Positions 1 to 9,739 of a stretch of 11,623 nt of DNA are shown in pieces. The notes beneath the pieces were generated by a model. It saw only the letters and a program-made list of their open reading frames with translations. It made no database searches and was not told the DNA's origin. This DNA is from Monoraphidium neglectum. Lineage: Eukaryota > Chlorophyta > Chlorophyceae > Sphaeropleales > Selenastraceae. The DNA is taken from assembly GCF_000611645.1 (NCBI RefSeq), contig NW_014011772.1:1-11623 (forward strand). The letters are read 5' to 3'. Every line of letters starts with the position of its first letter. The stretch's first letter is position 1. Both the position numbers and the translations under genes were made by a program.

Positions 1-110
1 CGGCAAGCGGGAGCAAAAATTGACCCGCTACCCGGGGACTGCAAACGCCATGCTACTGCAGAGCAATGGGCCACAGGCGCGGCGCGCGCGGCCGGGGGCC
101 GGGCCCTCAC

Positions 111-2033
111 CTGAATCAGCGGCGCACGTCAGGTTGAGGTGCACGTGGCCGTGCGGCGTGCCGTCCACGCGCTTGTGCACGCAGCCTAGTGCCGCCGCCA
201 GAACGTACTCCGCCGCCAGCTCGTCCCCGCCCAGCGCGCCGCTCAGCACGCGCAGCGCGGCGCCCCGCAGCGCCCCCAGCGACGCGCGCAGCTCCTCAGG
301 CTTGAGAGACGCCGGCGCGCGCGGCGGCGGCTCGCGGGGCGCCACGCGGCGCGCCAGCACCGCGTGCAGGCGCAGCGCCTGGCTGGTGGGCGGGTGCGCG
401 CCCAGCTCGGCATCCCCGGCCCACACATCGTCGGCGCCATCACCATCGCCGTCGCCGCCCTCTCCTTCAACCTCTGCCCCGTCGACGTCCATCCCGCCGC
501 CGCGGCCGCCGCCGCCCTCCTCTCGCTCCTGCTGCTGCCGCCGCCGCTCGGCGCGGCGCTCTGCGCGCATGGCGGCGGCGGCGAGTGTTGGCATGACGCT
601 CAGGAGCCCGACCACCTCGATCTCATCGTGAAGCTTGAAGGCCTCCGCGCCCTCACCATGCAGCTGCAGGGGCCAGTGGTGGGTTGGGGGTGGTTGATTG
701 CGGGCGCGAGTGCGTGCTCGCAAGTCCGGGCGCGTGTGCGTGTTCGCGAGTGGGTGCGAGGCTCTTGAATGTCCCCGGCTCAGGAGCGATTCGGCGCTCG
801 CGGGAAGAGGGCGCGCTGCAGAGGAGACGCCAAGGGGATTGTCGGGCCGCCGCCAACCCCTCCCCAAGGTGACCCCGCTCACGTAGACGATGCAGTCCCC
901 TGGCAGGCTGGTGGGACCGGCGGCCTCCTGCAGCGCGGCCCCCTGGTCGCGCTGCTGCTCGTCCCCCTGTGCCGCCTGCTGCCCGCCCGCCGCCGCCGCT
1001 GCCGGCGCGGGGCTGGGCTCCACCTTGGGCTGCTTTGCTGCGGCGCCCTGGTCACGCCCCCGCTGCTGCTGGTTTTGGGGCTCTGCGTTGAACTGCCGGC
1101 CGCGCTTGCCGGCGCGCTCCGCTGCGCCTGCGGGGGGCGCGGAAGAGGCGAGGGTGTTTCAGGGTGCACGGGAAGGCGAGGGAGGCACCAAGGGCGCCTG
1201 TCAGGGGCTTGTCGTCTGCGCGCTGCGCGTGCTGTCGTCCACTCCGATTCGCGCACGCATTCACCGCACTGCGCCCGCGGCCCGCGCTCACTCGGGGTCT
1301 GGGGCTCCGGTGGCAGCCCCGTCCAACGCGCCTCCGCCCAACCGGACGCGCTCGCCGGCCGCGTGCAGTACAGCGGGCGCCGCTCCCAGACGCGCGTCTC
1401 GCGGGCGGCGTCGATGTCGGGCGGCGGCGCGTCGCTGAATTGGGTGGTGCGCCAGGAGCCGTCCGGCAGCTTGTATGCCCCCAGGTAGTACTCTGGGTTG
1501 AGCATGTCCTGGACCTGGGGGGGGGTGTGAGGGAGGGGCTGGTGCGTGTGGGGCTCTGCATTGCGCGAGGCCGGCAGGCACGCATTGAGGGCGTGAACAG
1601 CAAGGCCAGTGGGTGGGCGCAAGGGACTGAGGCAGGGTTGGCCGGAGGGGCTTACCATGCCGCGGAAGCGGACCAGCGTGCCGCTCGCGATGTTATCAGC
1701 AGAGGTGGCCGTCAGGCAGGGCACCTGGGGTGGCAGGGGTGGGGGCTGCGGTCTGGGCAGCGCATCACACTAGCAGCGCAAGCGGCACGCAAGCACCGGC
1801 GACGGGGAGCTGCCCACGCTCAGTTCATTATGGCAGGTCGTGCCAAATGCGTGTACAGCCGATATACAACTGCCAGACGCGCCCACCTGCTGCAGTGCCG
1901 CGGGGCTGGACAGCACGCGCTCAAAGTGCTTCGTGATCGCCCCAAGCGCGGCGTCCGGAACCCCGCTCGCATGCTGGGCAAAGATCTGCTGCACTACATG
2001 CAGAGGCTGCTTAATACACTCCTCCAGACTCAT
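111..2033 (-). CDS. MCMBP: MCM-binding protein (MCMBP/ETG1), 5' part, five exons, cut off at the left edge
   Basis: Exons read 2033-1887, 1724-1656, 1514-1292, 1127-883 and 663-111 on the minus strand, with GT-AG introns of 162, 141, 164 and 219 bases and phases 0,0,1,0. They give 412 residues plus one base before a GTGAGG donor at 110. The family (ETG1 in plants) binds MCM2-7 and helps unload it from chromatin in the nucleus after replication. Recognition rests on residues 67-85, LVRFRGMVQDMLNPEYYLG, created by joining exons 2 and 3, then VWERRPLYC, a KLHDEIEVVGLLS block in exon 5, and AAEYV...HLNLTC near the end. The start ATG at 2033 gives the family-like N-terminus MSLEECIKQPLHVVQQ; an in-frame ATG at 2081 would add 16 residues. 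Lineage-specific low-complexity tracts occur: Gln/Ala-rich in exon 4, and Arg/Glu-rich followed by Gly/Asp-rich acidic sequence in exon 5. The C-terminal third lies outside the window. Confidence 0.92.
709..751. repeat. Imperfect 16-base repeat in an MCMBP intron
   Basis: GTGCGTGCTCGCAAGT (710-725) is followed by GTGCGTGTTCGCGAGT (736-751), with two mismatches in 16 positions. It lies in the intron 664-882 and has no evident function. Confidence 0.6.
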
Positions 2034-2458
2034 CGTGAGCCTGTGACGATCTGTGCGCGCCAAGATCACGGGGAGGCGCACCCCTGGAACAGGAAGAAAA
2101 ATGAGCGCGTGAAATGCTCACAAGTCCCCGATGGCATACCCTAATCAACACCGCCTGCTGTCACCCGACGTTCGGTGCTGCGGCTCCAGCACGATTCGCG
2201 GATGGAGACGTCGGTAACTTTGTGTGAAACCCATACGCTAACCTGTCAAACGGCTTGCTTGATCTTGAAAAGAGTACGTTGCCTGCAGCACAGTCGCTGG
2301 CTGCTGCGGAGGGAACCAAGCCCTTGCAGTCCAGATGAGCGCTGCCTTCTGAGCGTTCCTGCATGTACCCCCGTCGTTTCAGGGCACGGCGCTCTGCAAG
2401 TAACCGAGTGTGCGCTCAAAAGTTACACGACAGAGGGACCCCTGCTGCAGAAGCCACT
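2034..2458. other. Spacer between delta-COP 3' end and MCMBP start
   Basis: This 425-base stretch should hold the delta-COP 3' UTR and the MCMBP promoter and 5' UTR, both read on the minus strand. I see no conserved coding sequence in it, no RNA gene and no clear TATA box. Its base composition is visibly less GC-rich than the flanking exons. The only recognisable signal is a TGTAA motif on the minus strand near the delta-COP stop codon. Confidence 0.6.
2423..2427 (-). promoter_or_regulatory. Possible TGTAA polyadenylation signal for delta-COP
   Basis: TGTAA is the usual green-algal poly(A) signal. It occurs on the minus strand 32 bases past the delta-COP stop codon (plus-strand TTACA). That would make a very short 3' UTR. 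The pentamer is common by chance, so the call is weak. Confidence 0.3.
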
Positions 2459-5400
2459 TCACACCACCTGGTAGCCTGACGTGCTGAGCTGCCGGCTGCT
2501 GCCGTACCGCGCCGGCTCGCCCGATGAGAGGTTGGCCACGGTCTCGACGTCGATGTCGCACATGGTGCGCGTGGCGCTGAACGACACCTCGATCGGGTAG
2601 AAGGCCCCCGGGTCGCAGGCCGGCACGACCATCTCCAGGCTGCCGCTGCGGTTGGTGTCATCGATCAGCTCGATCGACCACAGCAGCGCGCCGCGGCGCG
2701 AGTCGTACCGCCACTCACCATCACACTGTGCGCAGCGGGAGGAAGGGGGATAGTGCCGAACAGTAGCGCGTGAGTAACGAATAGAGTTGGCGTTGCCCTC
2801 GATGCTGCTGGGTTCGTCATGACGTGCCGATTTCGTGGGGAATTGAGATGGGCAGCCCACCTGAGAGGCTGCTCGTCGCCGCGCAGCTGGCAACCTTCCG
2901 AAGCCCCCCGTACCGCCGCCACCGACCCACCTGGTTGACCGCGGGCGCATGGCTCATGTGCGGCAGCGGGATGGCGATGACGACGCGCTGCAGGTCGAAG
3001 GGTGCGCCGCTCTCGTACTCGATGTTCACGTAGGTCTCCGATCCCGCGGCGCTGGGCCACGCGTTGATGGTCAGCGGCACCAGCGACTCGTCGCGGCTCT
3101 GGTAGCGCCACTTGAGGACGCCCAGCTCGGTGCCTGGCGGCACGGGGGCAGGGGGGACGCGAGCCCGGGCCGCGCGCACGCGCGCTGGTGTTGGCTGGAA
3201 GTGGATTCGCTTGGCAGCAGTGCGATGATGAAGCCCTCCCTGGTCCGAAAAACGTCAGTGTCTGGTGCTGCCCGTGCATGCCAAGCGGGACATGCTTCAG
3301 CACGCAGTGAGTCGACAAGCGCCCAGGCGGCCGGCCGTGTGCCGCGCGCACCCGTGGGGAACGGCCGCGAGGGGTCCTTGAGGCCGAGCACGCCCTCCGA
3401 GTTGTAGGCCGCCTTGTCGATGTTGGGGTGCGTCTTGAACTGGTACCCCTGGTTGGCCCCCTGCCGCACCTGCTCCAGAAGGGCAACCACAGCCGCATGG
3501 CGCAGCAAACGGAGGTGAGACGGTCGCTGCCACGCCCGCAAGGGCACGGCACAGCTGCTGCTGGCGCGGCAGCCTGCAGCTGAACACGTTGCTCGGACGC
3601 TGCAGCGGCCCTGGCTTGCGACACGTCCCACCTCAGGCCCGTTCCAGAGTTTAGAATCCACGGTGCTCCCCGCCAACAAGGCCAGCACGGTGCGGCGGCC
3701 CCAATGGTGAAACGCATGCGGCCTGCCCCGCCCACCTTGGCGCGGATGTACGCGTCCGCCTCGCTGGCCACGATGAGGCTGAGTGTGCCCTGCACCTCCA
3801 GTGACTCCACCCCGCCCTGCCTGCTGAGGATGCAGCTCAGCTTCTCGTCAATAGCGGCAAACACGGGCTCTGGAGGGGGGTGGGCAAGAGGGCGTCGGTT
3901 GGGCGGGTTGCAGCAATAAAGGTGGTAATGTCCACGAGAGGAGGGAGGCATTAGTGGGTGGGAGTGCCGGTGGTGAGTGATGCCCCTGGGCAGCGGGCAA
4001 AAGCTGCGCAGGCGACGTGCGCCTTGAATCGGCCTTCTGCAGCTGTGCGCACCTCTCACAAAAGTCTCCCCCGCCCACAGAGTCTCGCCCGCCCACACAA
4101 CCATTGCCAACAGTAGGGCGCGCCTCGAGCCACCGATCCCAACACCCATCCATCGCACCTGAGAAGCTGACAGGCGGGGGTGCCCCCGCGGCTGCCGCCG
4201 CCACGGCCACGGGCGCCTCCAACGAGGCCACCGCGACGCCCTCCTCCTTGGCCAGGCTCTCCAGCAGGCTGGCGGGGCCGCCCTTGGCCTTGCCCAGCAC
4301 CATGCCCTTCTTGGGGGCGCCACCCGCGCCCGCGCCCAGTCCGCCCCGCGCGCCGCCGCCGCTGCTGGCCCCGAAGCTCGCGCCGCCGATGCTGGGCGCC
4401 AGGCTGATGCCCCGGTCCGCGCCGCCGCCAAAGCCTGCGCCGCCGCCGATGCCGCCGCCGCCGCTTGCGCTGAAGCCCGGCCCGGGCCCGCCGGCCCCCA
4501 AGCCGCCGCCGCCGCCAACCCGCGCCTCCACCCTGTGCTTGTCTATCTCGATGGCCTTGCGCTTCATGAGGTCCTTGGTCTCATTGATCTTGGACTGGAT
4601 GATCATCTTGTGCAGCTTCTCCTCGTGGCTCTCCATCTCGCAGTTCTGCTTCACCTGCTGCACCGTGATGTTCTCCTTGTGGCCCGCACTGATGACCTCG
4701 TCGAACGCAAAGATGAGGTCGAACGCGGCCGCCGTGATGGCGGGCTCGTCGACCTCTGGCCCTGCGTACTCTGGGACCAGCTTGGCCAGCAGGCGCAGGG
4801 TGTCCAGGTCCTCCAGGATGTTGGAGCCGCGGTTTGTGACCAACAGCAAGTACATGCCCTGGAGGTTGGGTGAAGGGGGTTTGAGGTACAGAGTTGAGCG
4901 GGGGATGGGAGGTGGAGGGTGCGGCCGTGGCGCGTATGGACTTGGTGGGGAGGCTGCGGGGTGGGAGTTTTGTGCCGCCATGACGGTGAGGAGGTGGTTG
5001 CAGGAAAAGAGGGGCGGTTGCCCACCAGGGACTTGAGGCGAGCGCCGGGCATGCTTGCGCAAGCACAATTGCCTACTGCATGGCAGAGTCGCGGCGGGCG
5101 CATCGCCCGATGAAGCGCAAGCAGCAACCAGCTTCGGCCCCCAGCCCATCAGGCGAGCGCTCCTGCCCTCCGCCTGGGGGCCATCGATCGCTGCAGCGTC
5201 TGCTGCGCCGGCCTTCGCTGCCACAGTAGCCATTAGCCAGCCCACCTCCATGGGCTGGTAGACGTAGCGTACGTTCTCTGTCTCCACATAGGTATGCTGC
5301 TTGCCCGACCCCACCAGCTTTGGGAAAGCTGCCAACAGCCCTTCAATCCTTATGCGGGACATCTCCGCATAGTGCCTCGACACCAGGGCTGCGTCCACCA

Positions 5401-5514
5401 GGGCATCGCAGGGATCGGTTCAGATCACGAACCACGGGCGATGCAGCGAGACGAGAAAAATCATTGCTCACCCTTGCCATTCTGGCTGACGATGCTCGCT
5501 GCCAGGACCACCAT
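2459..5514 (-). CDS. ARCN1: Coatomer subunit delta (delta-COP), complete, seven exons
   Basis: Exons read 5514-5472, 5388-5246, 4858-4159, 3869-3736, 3469-3352, 3133-2931 and 2725-2459: 1608 bases, 535 residues plus TGA, phases 1,0,1,0,1,0. Delta-COP belongs to the F-subcomplex of the COPI coat, which returns cargo from Golgi to ER. The longin-like N-terminal domain (about residues 1-140) opens [14 protein letters not shown] and runs through [39 protein letters not shown] and FDLIFAFDE; a predicted helix (about 140-174) includes [12 protein letters not shown] linker follows (about 175-295), very Gly/Ala-rich but keeping [10 protein letters not shown] and [11 protein letters not shown]. The C-terminal mu-homology domain (about 296-535) shows [46 protein letters not shown] and [10 protein letters not shown]. 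The start sits in a 14-residue first exon whose junction forms NGKALVSRHY, as in the family. Length matches the usual 510-530 residues. Confidence 0.97.
4859..5245 (-). other. Delta-COP intron 2 (387 bases)
   Basis: This intron lies between the exon ending YVYQPME and the exon beginning GMYLLLV. It has a GTGGGC donor and a CCTCCAG acceptor preceded, on the minus strand, by a pyrimidine-rich tract. The ORFs crossing it match nothing I recognise. I see no nested gene or RNA. Confidence 0.85.
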
Positions 5515-5852
5515 GCTGCCGCAGGCTCTCTCGCTTAGAGCGCCCCTCCGAGGCCTATGTTGGACACAATTGTTGAAGCTTGATGTGCATCATGGATCAC
5601 ATCCACCGTGGCCTGGATCAAGCCTGCTGGCAAAGGTACACAACTGCAGACCAGCCCCGAGCAGGCCCCGAGTGACAAACAATGGTGACACGGACTAGCG
5701 GAGCCCTCGGTATCATATGACTGACACCATACCTTGTGAGTCTCCCATATGTCCGTTTGCAGCAACGTGCCCGCGCTGTCTCTCACCGTGGATCAATCAA
5801 ATAGCTGCGAACGTCGAGACCTTGTTGTTGGGCACGCGGAATCACAAGACGC
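5515..5852. promoter_or_regulatory. Divergent promoter region shared by delta-COP and RsgA
   Basis: The 338 bases between the delta-COP ATG (5514, minus) and the proposed RsgA ATG (5853, plus) must hold both 5' UTRs and both promoters. I see no obvious TATA box. Two CATATG palindromes lie 32 bases apart, at 5714-5719 and 5746-5751. An ATG at 5717 opens an unrelated frame ending at 6043; I treat it as non-coding or upstream-ORF sequence. Confidence 0.55.
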
Positions 5853-8385
5853 ATGCGTGCATCAAGGCTGGTGCGGGGCTGCTGCTGTCGCTGTCGACAG
5901 GCTCCGCAGTTTGGCTCGAGGTGCATCGCCAGGTGGCCGCCGCAGCAGGCGGCGCCGCAGCAGCGAGAGCAGCATGCAGCCTTGCTGACGGCGGCGCCCG
6001 GCAACACTGCATGGTGCTGGAGTCGCTGTCGCAGAGCAATTAGCACGGCGGCGGCAGCTGCAGGAGAGCAGGCGGCAGCGCGTCTCCCGCCCACTCGCGA
6101 GCACTGGGATGCCTACCCCAGCACGGCCGTGGGACGGGTGCGCTGCGTGCATCTGCGTGCATCCCCGAATGCCTTACGCTTGAGCGCGCAGCGGAGTCAG
6201 CTGCAGGGATTGTGTTCCTAGCTGGTGCGCATGCATGAACTCGATTCCTTATGTAACTCAGAGCCCGGCCACTGCTGCTGCACCTGCCACGCGCCCACCC
6301 TGGCTTCTTCTTGTCGACGCCAGGTGATGGCGGCAGAGGCCAACTATGTGCGCATCGACGTGCAGCACCTTGGTCCCCTGGGACAAGACGGCGGCAGCAG
6401 TAGTGGCGCGTCGAAGCTCGGCACCACGACCAGCCACATCGGCGGCAGCGAAAGCAGCGAAGGCAGCGAAAGCAGCAGCGGCACCCACCAGTCTGCCTCA
6501 CACCAGGAACAGCAGCAGCAGCAGGAGCAGGGTCAACATGCCGACGTGGACACGGAGTCGGCCCTGACCCAGCCGCCGCGGCGGCAGCTGCTGTGCACCG
6601 TGCGCGGCCTGCTGAAGAAGGTGCGGCAGCGCGTGCTGGTGGGCGACGTCGTGGTCATAGCCGGCATCGACTGGGCGGCGGGGCGGGGCGTGGTGGAGGG
6701 CGTGGCGCCGCGCAGCAGCGAGCTGGTGGACCCGGCTGTGGCCAACGTGGACCACGTGGTGCTGCTCTTCGGCCTCACGCAGCCCCCGGTGAGCGGGGCT
6801 CACAGCTGGGTTGGGTTGGGGTTGGGGTGGTGAGCAGACATGGGGAACGTAGCAATGGGCGTCCGCAAAGGAGCGCGGCGCAGGCCTAGGTGATGGCTGG
6901 TTGACAGCTCATCGAGTGTCAGAGTGTTGAGTCGGTCGCTTGCATGTCCGGCACATTGCGCTGCCATTGCATCCCTCTCTACATGCGCCGGCGCACCCCT
7001 TATCCTCGTGTGCTGCGCTCGCGCCCAGCACTCTTATGCGGAGCCCCGTCTCTCACCCCTCCCTGCCTCCCTCTGCCACCACCCCAATTCACCACCCCAG
7101 TTTGAGGAGCAGCAGGTGTCGCGCTTCCTGGTGTCCATCGAGGCCTCAGGCCTGCCCCTAACGCTGGCGCTCAACAAGGCGGACCTCGTGCCAGAGGAGG
7201 AGGTCGAAGCCCGCGTGGCCCAGTGCGCGGCCTGGGGCTACAGGGCGGTCCCCGTCAGCTGCGCCAGCGGTCGTGGCCTGGATGCGCTGGGGGCAGTACT
7301 GGCGGGCAAGATGAGCGTCGTGGCCGGGCCGTCGGGCGCGGGCAAGAGCAGCCTGATCAATGCGCTGCGGCTGGGGCGGCACCGAGTGGACGACTTTGGG
7401 GCCGAGGAGGGGTTTGGGGGCGGCGGCAGCTGGGCGGACGGCGGGGCGGCTGAGGAAGAGGCGGAGCAGGACGGGTGCAGCGGCAGCCGGGACGAGGAGC
7501 ACGACCGGGGCTCTGAGCAGGAGGAGGAGGAGGGCGAGCAGCGGTGGCATAGCGAGCGCGCCGCGTCAGGCGCAGCGGCCGGCAGCAGCGGCGGCGGCGC
7601 TGGCAGCAGCGACTTTCTGGTGGTCGGCGACATGTCCAGGTTTGGCCGCGGCAAACACACCACGCGCGTTGTGCGCCTGATCCCGCTGCCGGGCGGCGGC
7701 CTCATGGCCGACACCCCTGGCTTCGGCCTGCCCACCCTGGACCGCGTCCCCAGCGCCGGCCTGGCGCAACTGTTCCCCGAGTTCCGCGCCGCGCGGGCCG
7801 CCGCGCCCGGCGGGGGCTGCCGATTTGTGGACTGCATGCACGTGATGGAGCCGGGCTGCGCCGTCAACGAGGCCGGGCTGGAGCGCTACCCCCACTACCT
7901 CAAGTTCCTTGCGGAAGTCAAGGTGGGCCGCCTCGCGCCTTGACCGCGCCGGGGCGCTGGCGCCAGGATCCCGGGTATCGATGGGTGTGCGCGGCGGGTC
8001 ACACAAGGCCTGCGGTGTGCCATGTTGGCTGGCAGGCCTGGGTCAGCATCACATGCCCTTTGTGAGAGCCCGAGCGCAGTCCGGCACACGCTTCTCCGCC
8101 GGTCACCTCACAACTCTCCTCGTCCGCGGCTCCCGCCTGTCAATCCCCCCTGTGTGCCAGGCGCGCGAGGACTACGACGTGCGCGTGATGCAGCTGGCCA
8201 AGAAGCAGCGAGAGGGCGCGGTCAAGGTCAAGACAGGCCGCGGGGGAGAGACGCGCTTCGAGGCGCGCCTGGAGAGCAAGAAGCACCGCGTGACGTCGCG
8301 CAAGCGCGCCAAGCAGAGCCTGATGCGTGCTACGGCGGAGGACGAGGAGGAGGATGGCGACACGGGACGCGGCAACTTGCGATAG
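5853..8385 (+). CDS. rsgA: RsgA-family ribosome biogenesis GTPase, circularly permuted, likely organellar, four exons
   Basis: Exons 5853-6137, 6324-6788, 7101-7922 and 8161-8385 join, all in phase 0, to about 598 residues. The family matures the small (30S-type) ribosomal subunit. The N-terminal 95 residues are Arg/Ala/Cys-rich with no acidic residue in the first 36, as in an organelle presequence. An OB-fold segment follows (about 195-250: RRQLLCTVRG, RVLVGDVVVIAGIDW, VDPAVANVDHVVLLFGL). The GTPase motifs come in permuted order: G4 NKAD (275-278), G5 SCASG (303-307), G1 GPSGAGKSS (326-334), G2 HTTR, G3 DTPG (454-457). The zinc knuckle is C490-x4-C495-x-H497-x5-C503. The basic tail (525-598) resembles plant homologues. 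About 77 extra acidic/Ser-rich residues separate G1 from G2. ATG 5853 is the first after an in-frame TAG at 5802. Exon 1 is inferred (a TAG at 6219 demands an intron); the alternative start is ATG 6327. Confidence 0.93.
6138..6323 (+). other. Inferred intron 1 of the RsgA gene
   Basis: The frame of the first exon hits TAG at 6219-6221, while the downstream frame is open again before 6324. A GTGCGC donor at 6138 and a CGCCAG acceptor ending at 6323 remove the stop in phase 0 and give GRVMAAEANYVRI, which resembles the corresponding segment of plant homologues as I recall them. Other phase-0 GTGC donors, at 6144 and 6152, cannot be excluded. Confidence 0.6.
6789..7100 (+). other. RsgA intron 2 (312 bases)
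   Basis: The donor is CCG|GTGAGC and the acceptor CCCCAG|TTTGAG, with a long pyrimidine-rich tract at about 7050-7099. Its removal joins LFGLTQPP to FEEQQVSRFL, the expected family sequence. Nothing else is recognisable inside it. Confidence 0.9.
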
Positions 8386-8512
8386 GGTTCCCTTGATGAA
8401 GCTGCCGCATCGGCAGCTGCCCCTGCGAGTAACCCCATGCGTTGGATTCCCAGCTTGGCTGTCATCCCTCTGCCTCTACTGCGGCGGCGTGCGATGCATG
8501 TGATGATGCAGA

Positions 8513-8517
8513 TTACA
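8513..8517 (-). promoter_or_regulatory. Possible TGTAA polyadenylation signal for the hydrogenase gene
   Basis: This is the only minus-strand TGTAA I noticed between the two convergent stop codons. It would give a 3' UTR near 870 bases. Long 3' UTRs are known for algal HYDA transcripts, but the pentamer alone is weak evidence. Confidence 0.25.
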
Positions 8518-9177
8518 CAAAGCAGGTGCATGTGGGCCTGACAATGAGTGTGGTGACTCTGGTTCAGCCAACAAATCTGGGGTGGGGCAGCGCCGCAAAA
8601 GGTTACCCTCCATCTCAAGAGGGGCTTTGGCAGGAGGTGAGGCGCGCAGGCACATGTTGCCTGACACGCGCATCTCTGCTGGGGGAAGTGCTGCAAGAAC
8701 CGCTCCCCATCCTCAGGACAAAAGGGTTCATGGTTTTGGTTGGACAGGTAGATCGGTTGTTGGGAGCGTAGGGAGGAGGGCGCAGGCACACCGCAAACCT
8801 TGATGGCATGGCGCTGCAAACCGCCGTTGACAACTGAAGGACTAGCGATGCGCGCAGGGTTGATGGCGTGTGGTGTATCATGTCAGGTATCACCTCGAAA
8901 CTGAGCACAAAGGGGATTTTTTGAGGGGACCTGATCAGGTGGCCCTGAGCAAGGGGCTGCCCGGCCTTCGGTGCGCGACACAAGGCTCCGCCAGGCATGC
9001 AGGCGCAGCACGCAATCCATCACGGTCTCAAGTATGTCTGCTTGAAGCGGGGCCGAGGGTCGGACATCAGCAGCGGTCACTGCAGCAATTCCCCAACGAC
9101 ACCCTGACGCAACGTGGTCACGCTTCAGGGCAGACCGCTGCCTTGATCCCAACACAATGCCCGCCAAGTCACGCGAG

Positions 9178-9195
9178 TGGTGGTGGTGGTGGTGG
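9178..9195 (+). repeat. (TGG)6 trinucleotide tract
   Basis: Six perfect TGG units sit in the presumed hydrogenase 3' UTR. On the minus strand they read CCA and produce a spurious poly-His run in one frame. No coding role is supported. Confidence 0.9.
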
Positions 9196-9380
9196 TGCAC
9201 CACGCAGAGCACACGCGCCAGAGGCTCTGAAGCATCCTGGAGGCTTGCCCTGCGCCGCCTCCTCGGCCCCCCATCAGAGTGCCAATGATCGAGCCTGGAT
9301 TGCACCACAGCAACCTGCACGACTCCGTGCCTGCTGCCAGGATGTAGGCAGCATGCACACGAGACCCCTTGACAGCCCCT

Positions 9381-9675
9381 TCACTTCTCGGGCTGGTAGT
9401 GGGTGTGCAGCCTCTCGTGGGCCAGGTGGCTGTTGGGCTTCTCCAGCCAGTTCTGCGGTGCGGAAGCAGGTGTTGGTTGAATTTGAGCCCTCATTCGGGT
9501 TTGGAGTGCGTGATTCGGGTTGAGGGCAGCATAGTCGCTGTGGCAACCCACTGTTTACTGCCGCGTGGCTTAATTTGATTTCCTCATGAGCCCGATTCTG
9601 CAACCTGTGACCATGCAAACTCCTGACCTACAGCCTTCTGGGACGAGTAGCTGCGTGCGCGCGCACGCGCGCACG

Positions 9676-9739
<64 letters not shown>

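Larger units (their letters stand above)
8386..9380. other. Convergent 3' intergenic region between RsgA and hydrogenase
   Basis: These 995 bases separate the RsgA stop (TAG at 8385) from the hydrogenase stop (TGA ending at 9381 on the minus strand). I see no conserved coding sequence, tRNA or mobile element. It is less GC-rich and should hold both 3' UTRs. It includes a (TGG)6 tract at 9178-9195 and a possible minus-strand TGTAA at 8513-8517. I found no TGTAA on the plus strand here for RsgA; a TGTAG variant lies at 9340. Confidence 0.6.

Noticed and set aside
1..108. Possible sixth MCMBP exon at the left edge
   Set aside because: The CAG acceptors near 49-60 and 42-45 on the minus strand give either an immediate stop or sequence that I cannot match to the family, so I treat this stretch as intron.
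20..631. 203-residue plus-strand ORF
   Set aside because: It is antisense to MCMBP exon 5, of biased Ala/Ser/Pro composition, and has no family resemblance. It is a product of high GC content.
2665..4518. 617-residue minus-strand ORF
   Set aside because: It is an open frame that passes through several delta-COP introns and out of the proper exon frame in places. Only its mu-homology fragments are real, and they belong to the spliced gene.
4017..5036. 339-residue plus-strand ORF, Pro/Ala-rich
   Set aside because: It mirrors the Gly-rich delta-COP exon 3 on the opposite strand and crosses delta-COP introns. The minus strand carries the conserved protein.
5717..6043. 108-residue plus-strand ORF upstream of RsgA
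   Set aside because: Its frame does not lead into the GTPase exons without an arbitrary splice, and it resembles no family. The frame beginning at 5853 joins cleanly in phase 0.
8883..9320. Minus-strand ORF with a poly-His run
   Set aside because: The His run comes from the (TGG)6 tract read in reverse. There is no conserved sequence around it, and it lies past the hydrogenase stop.
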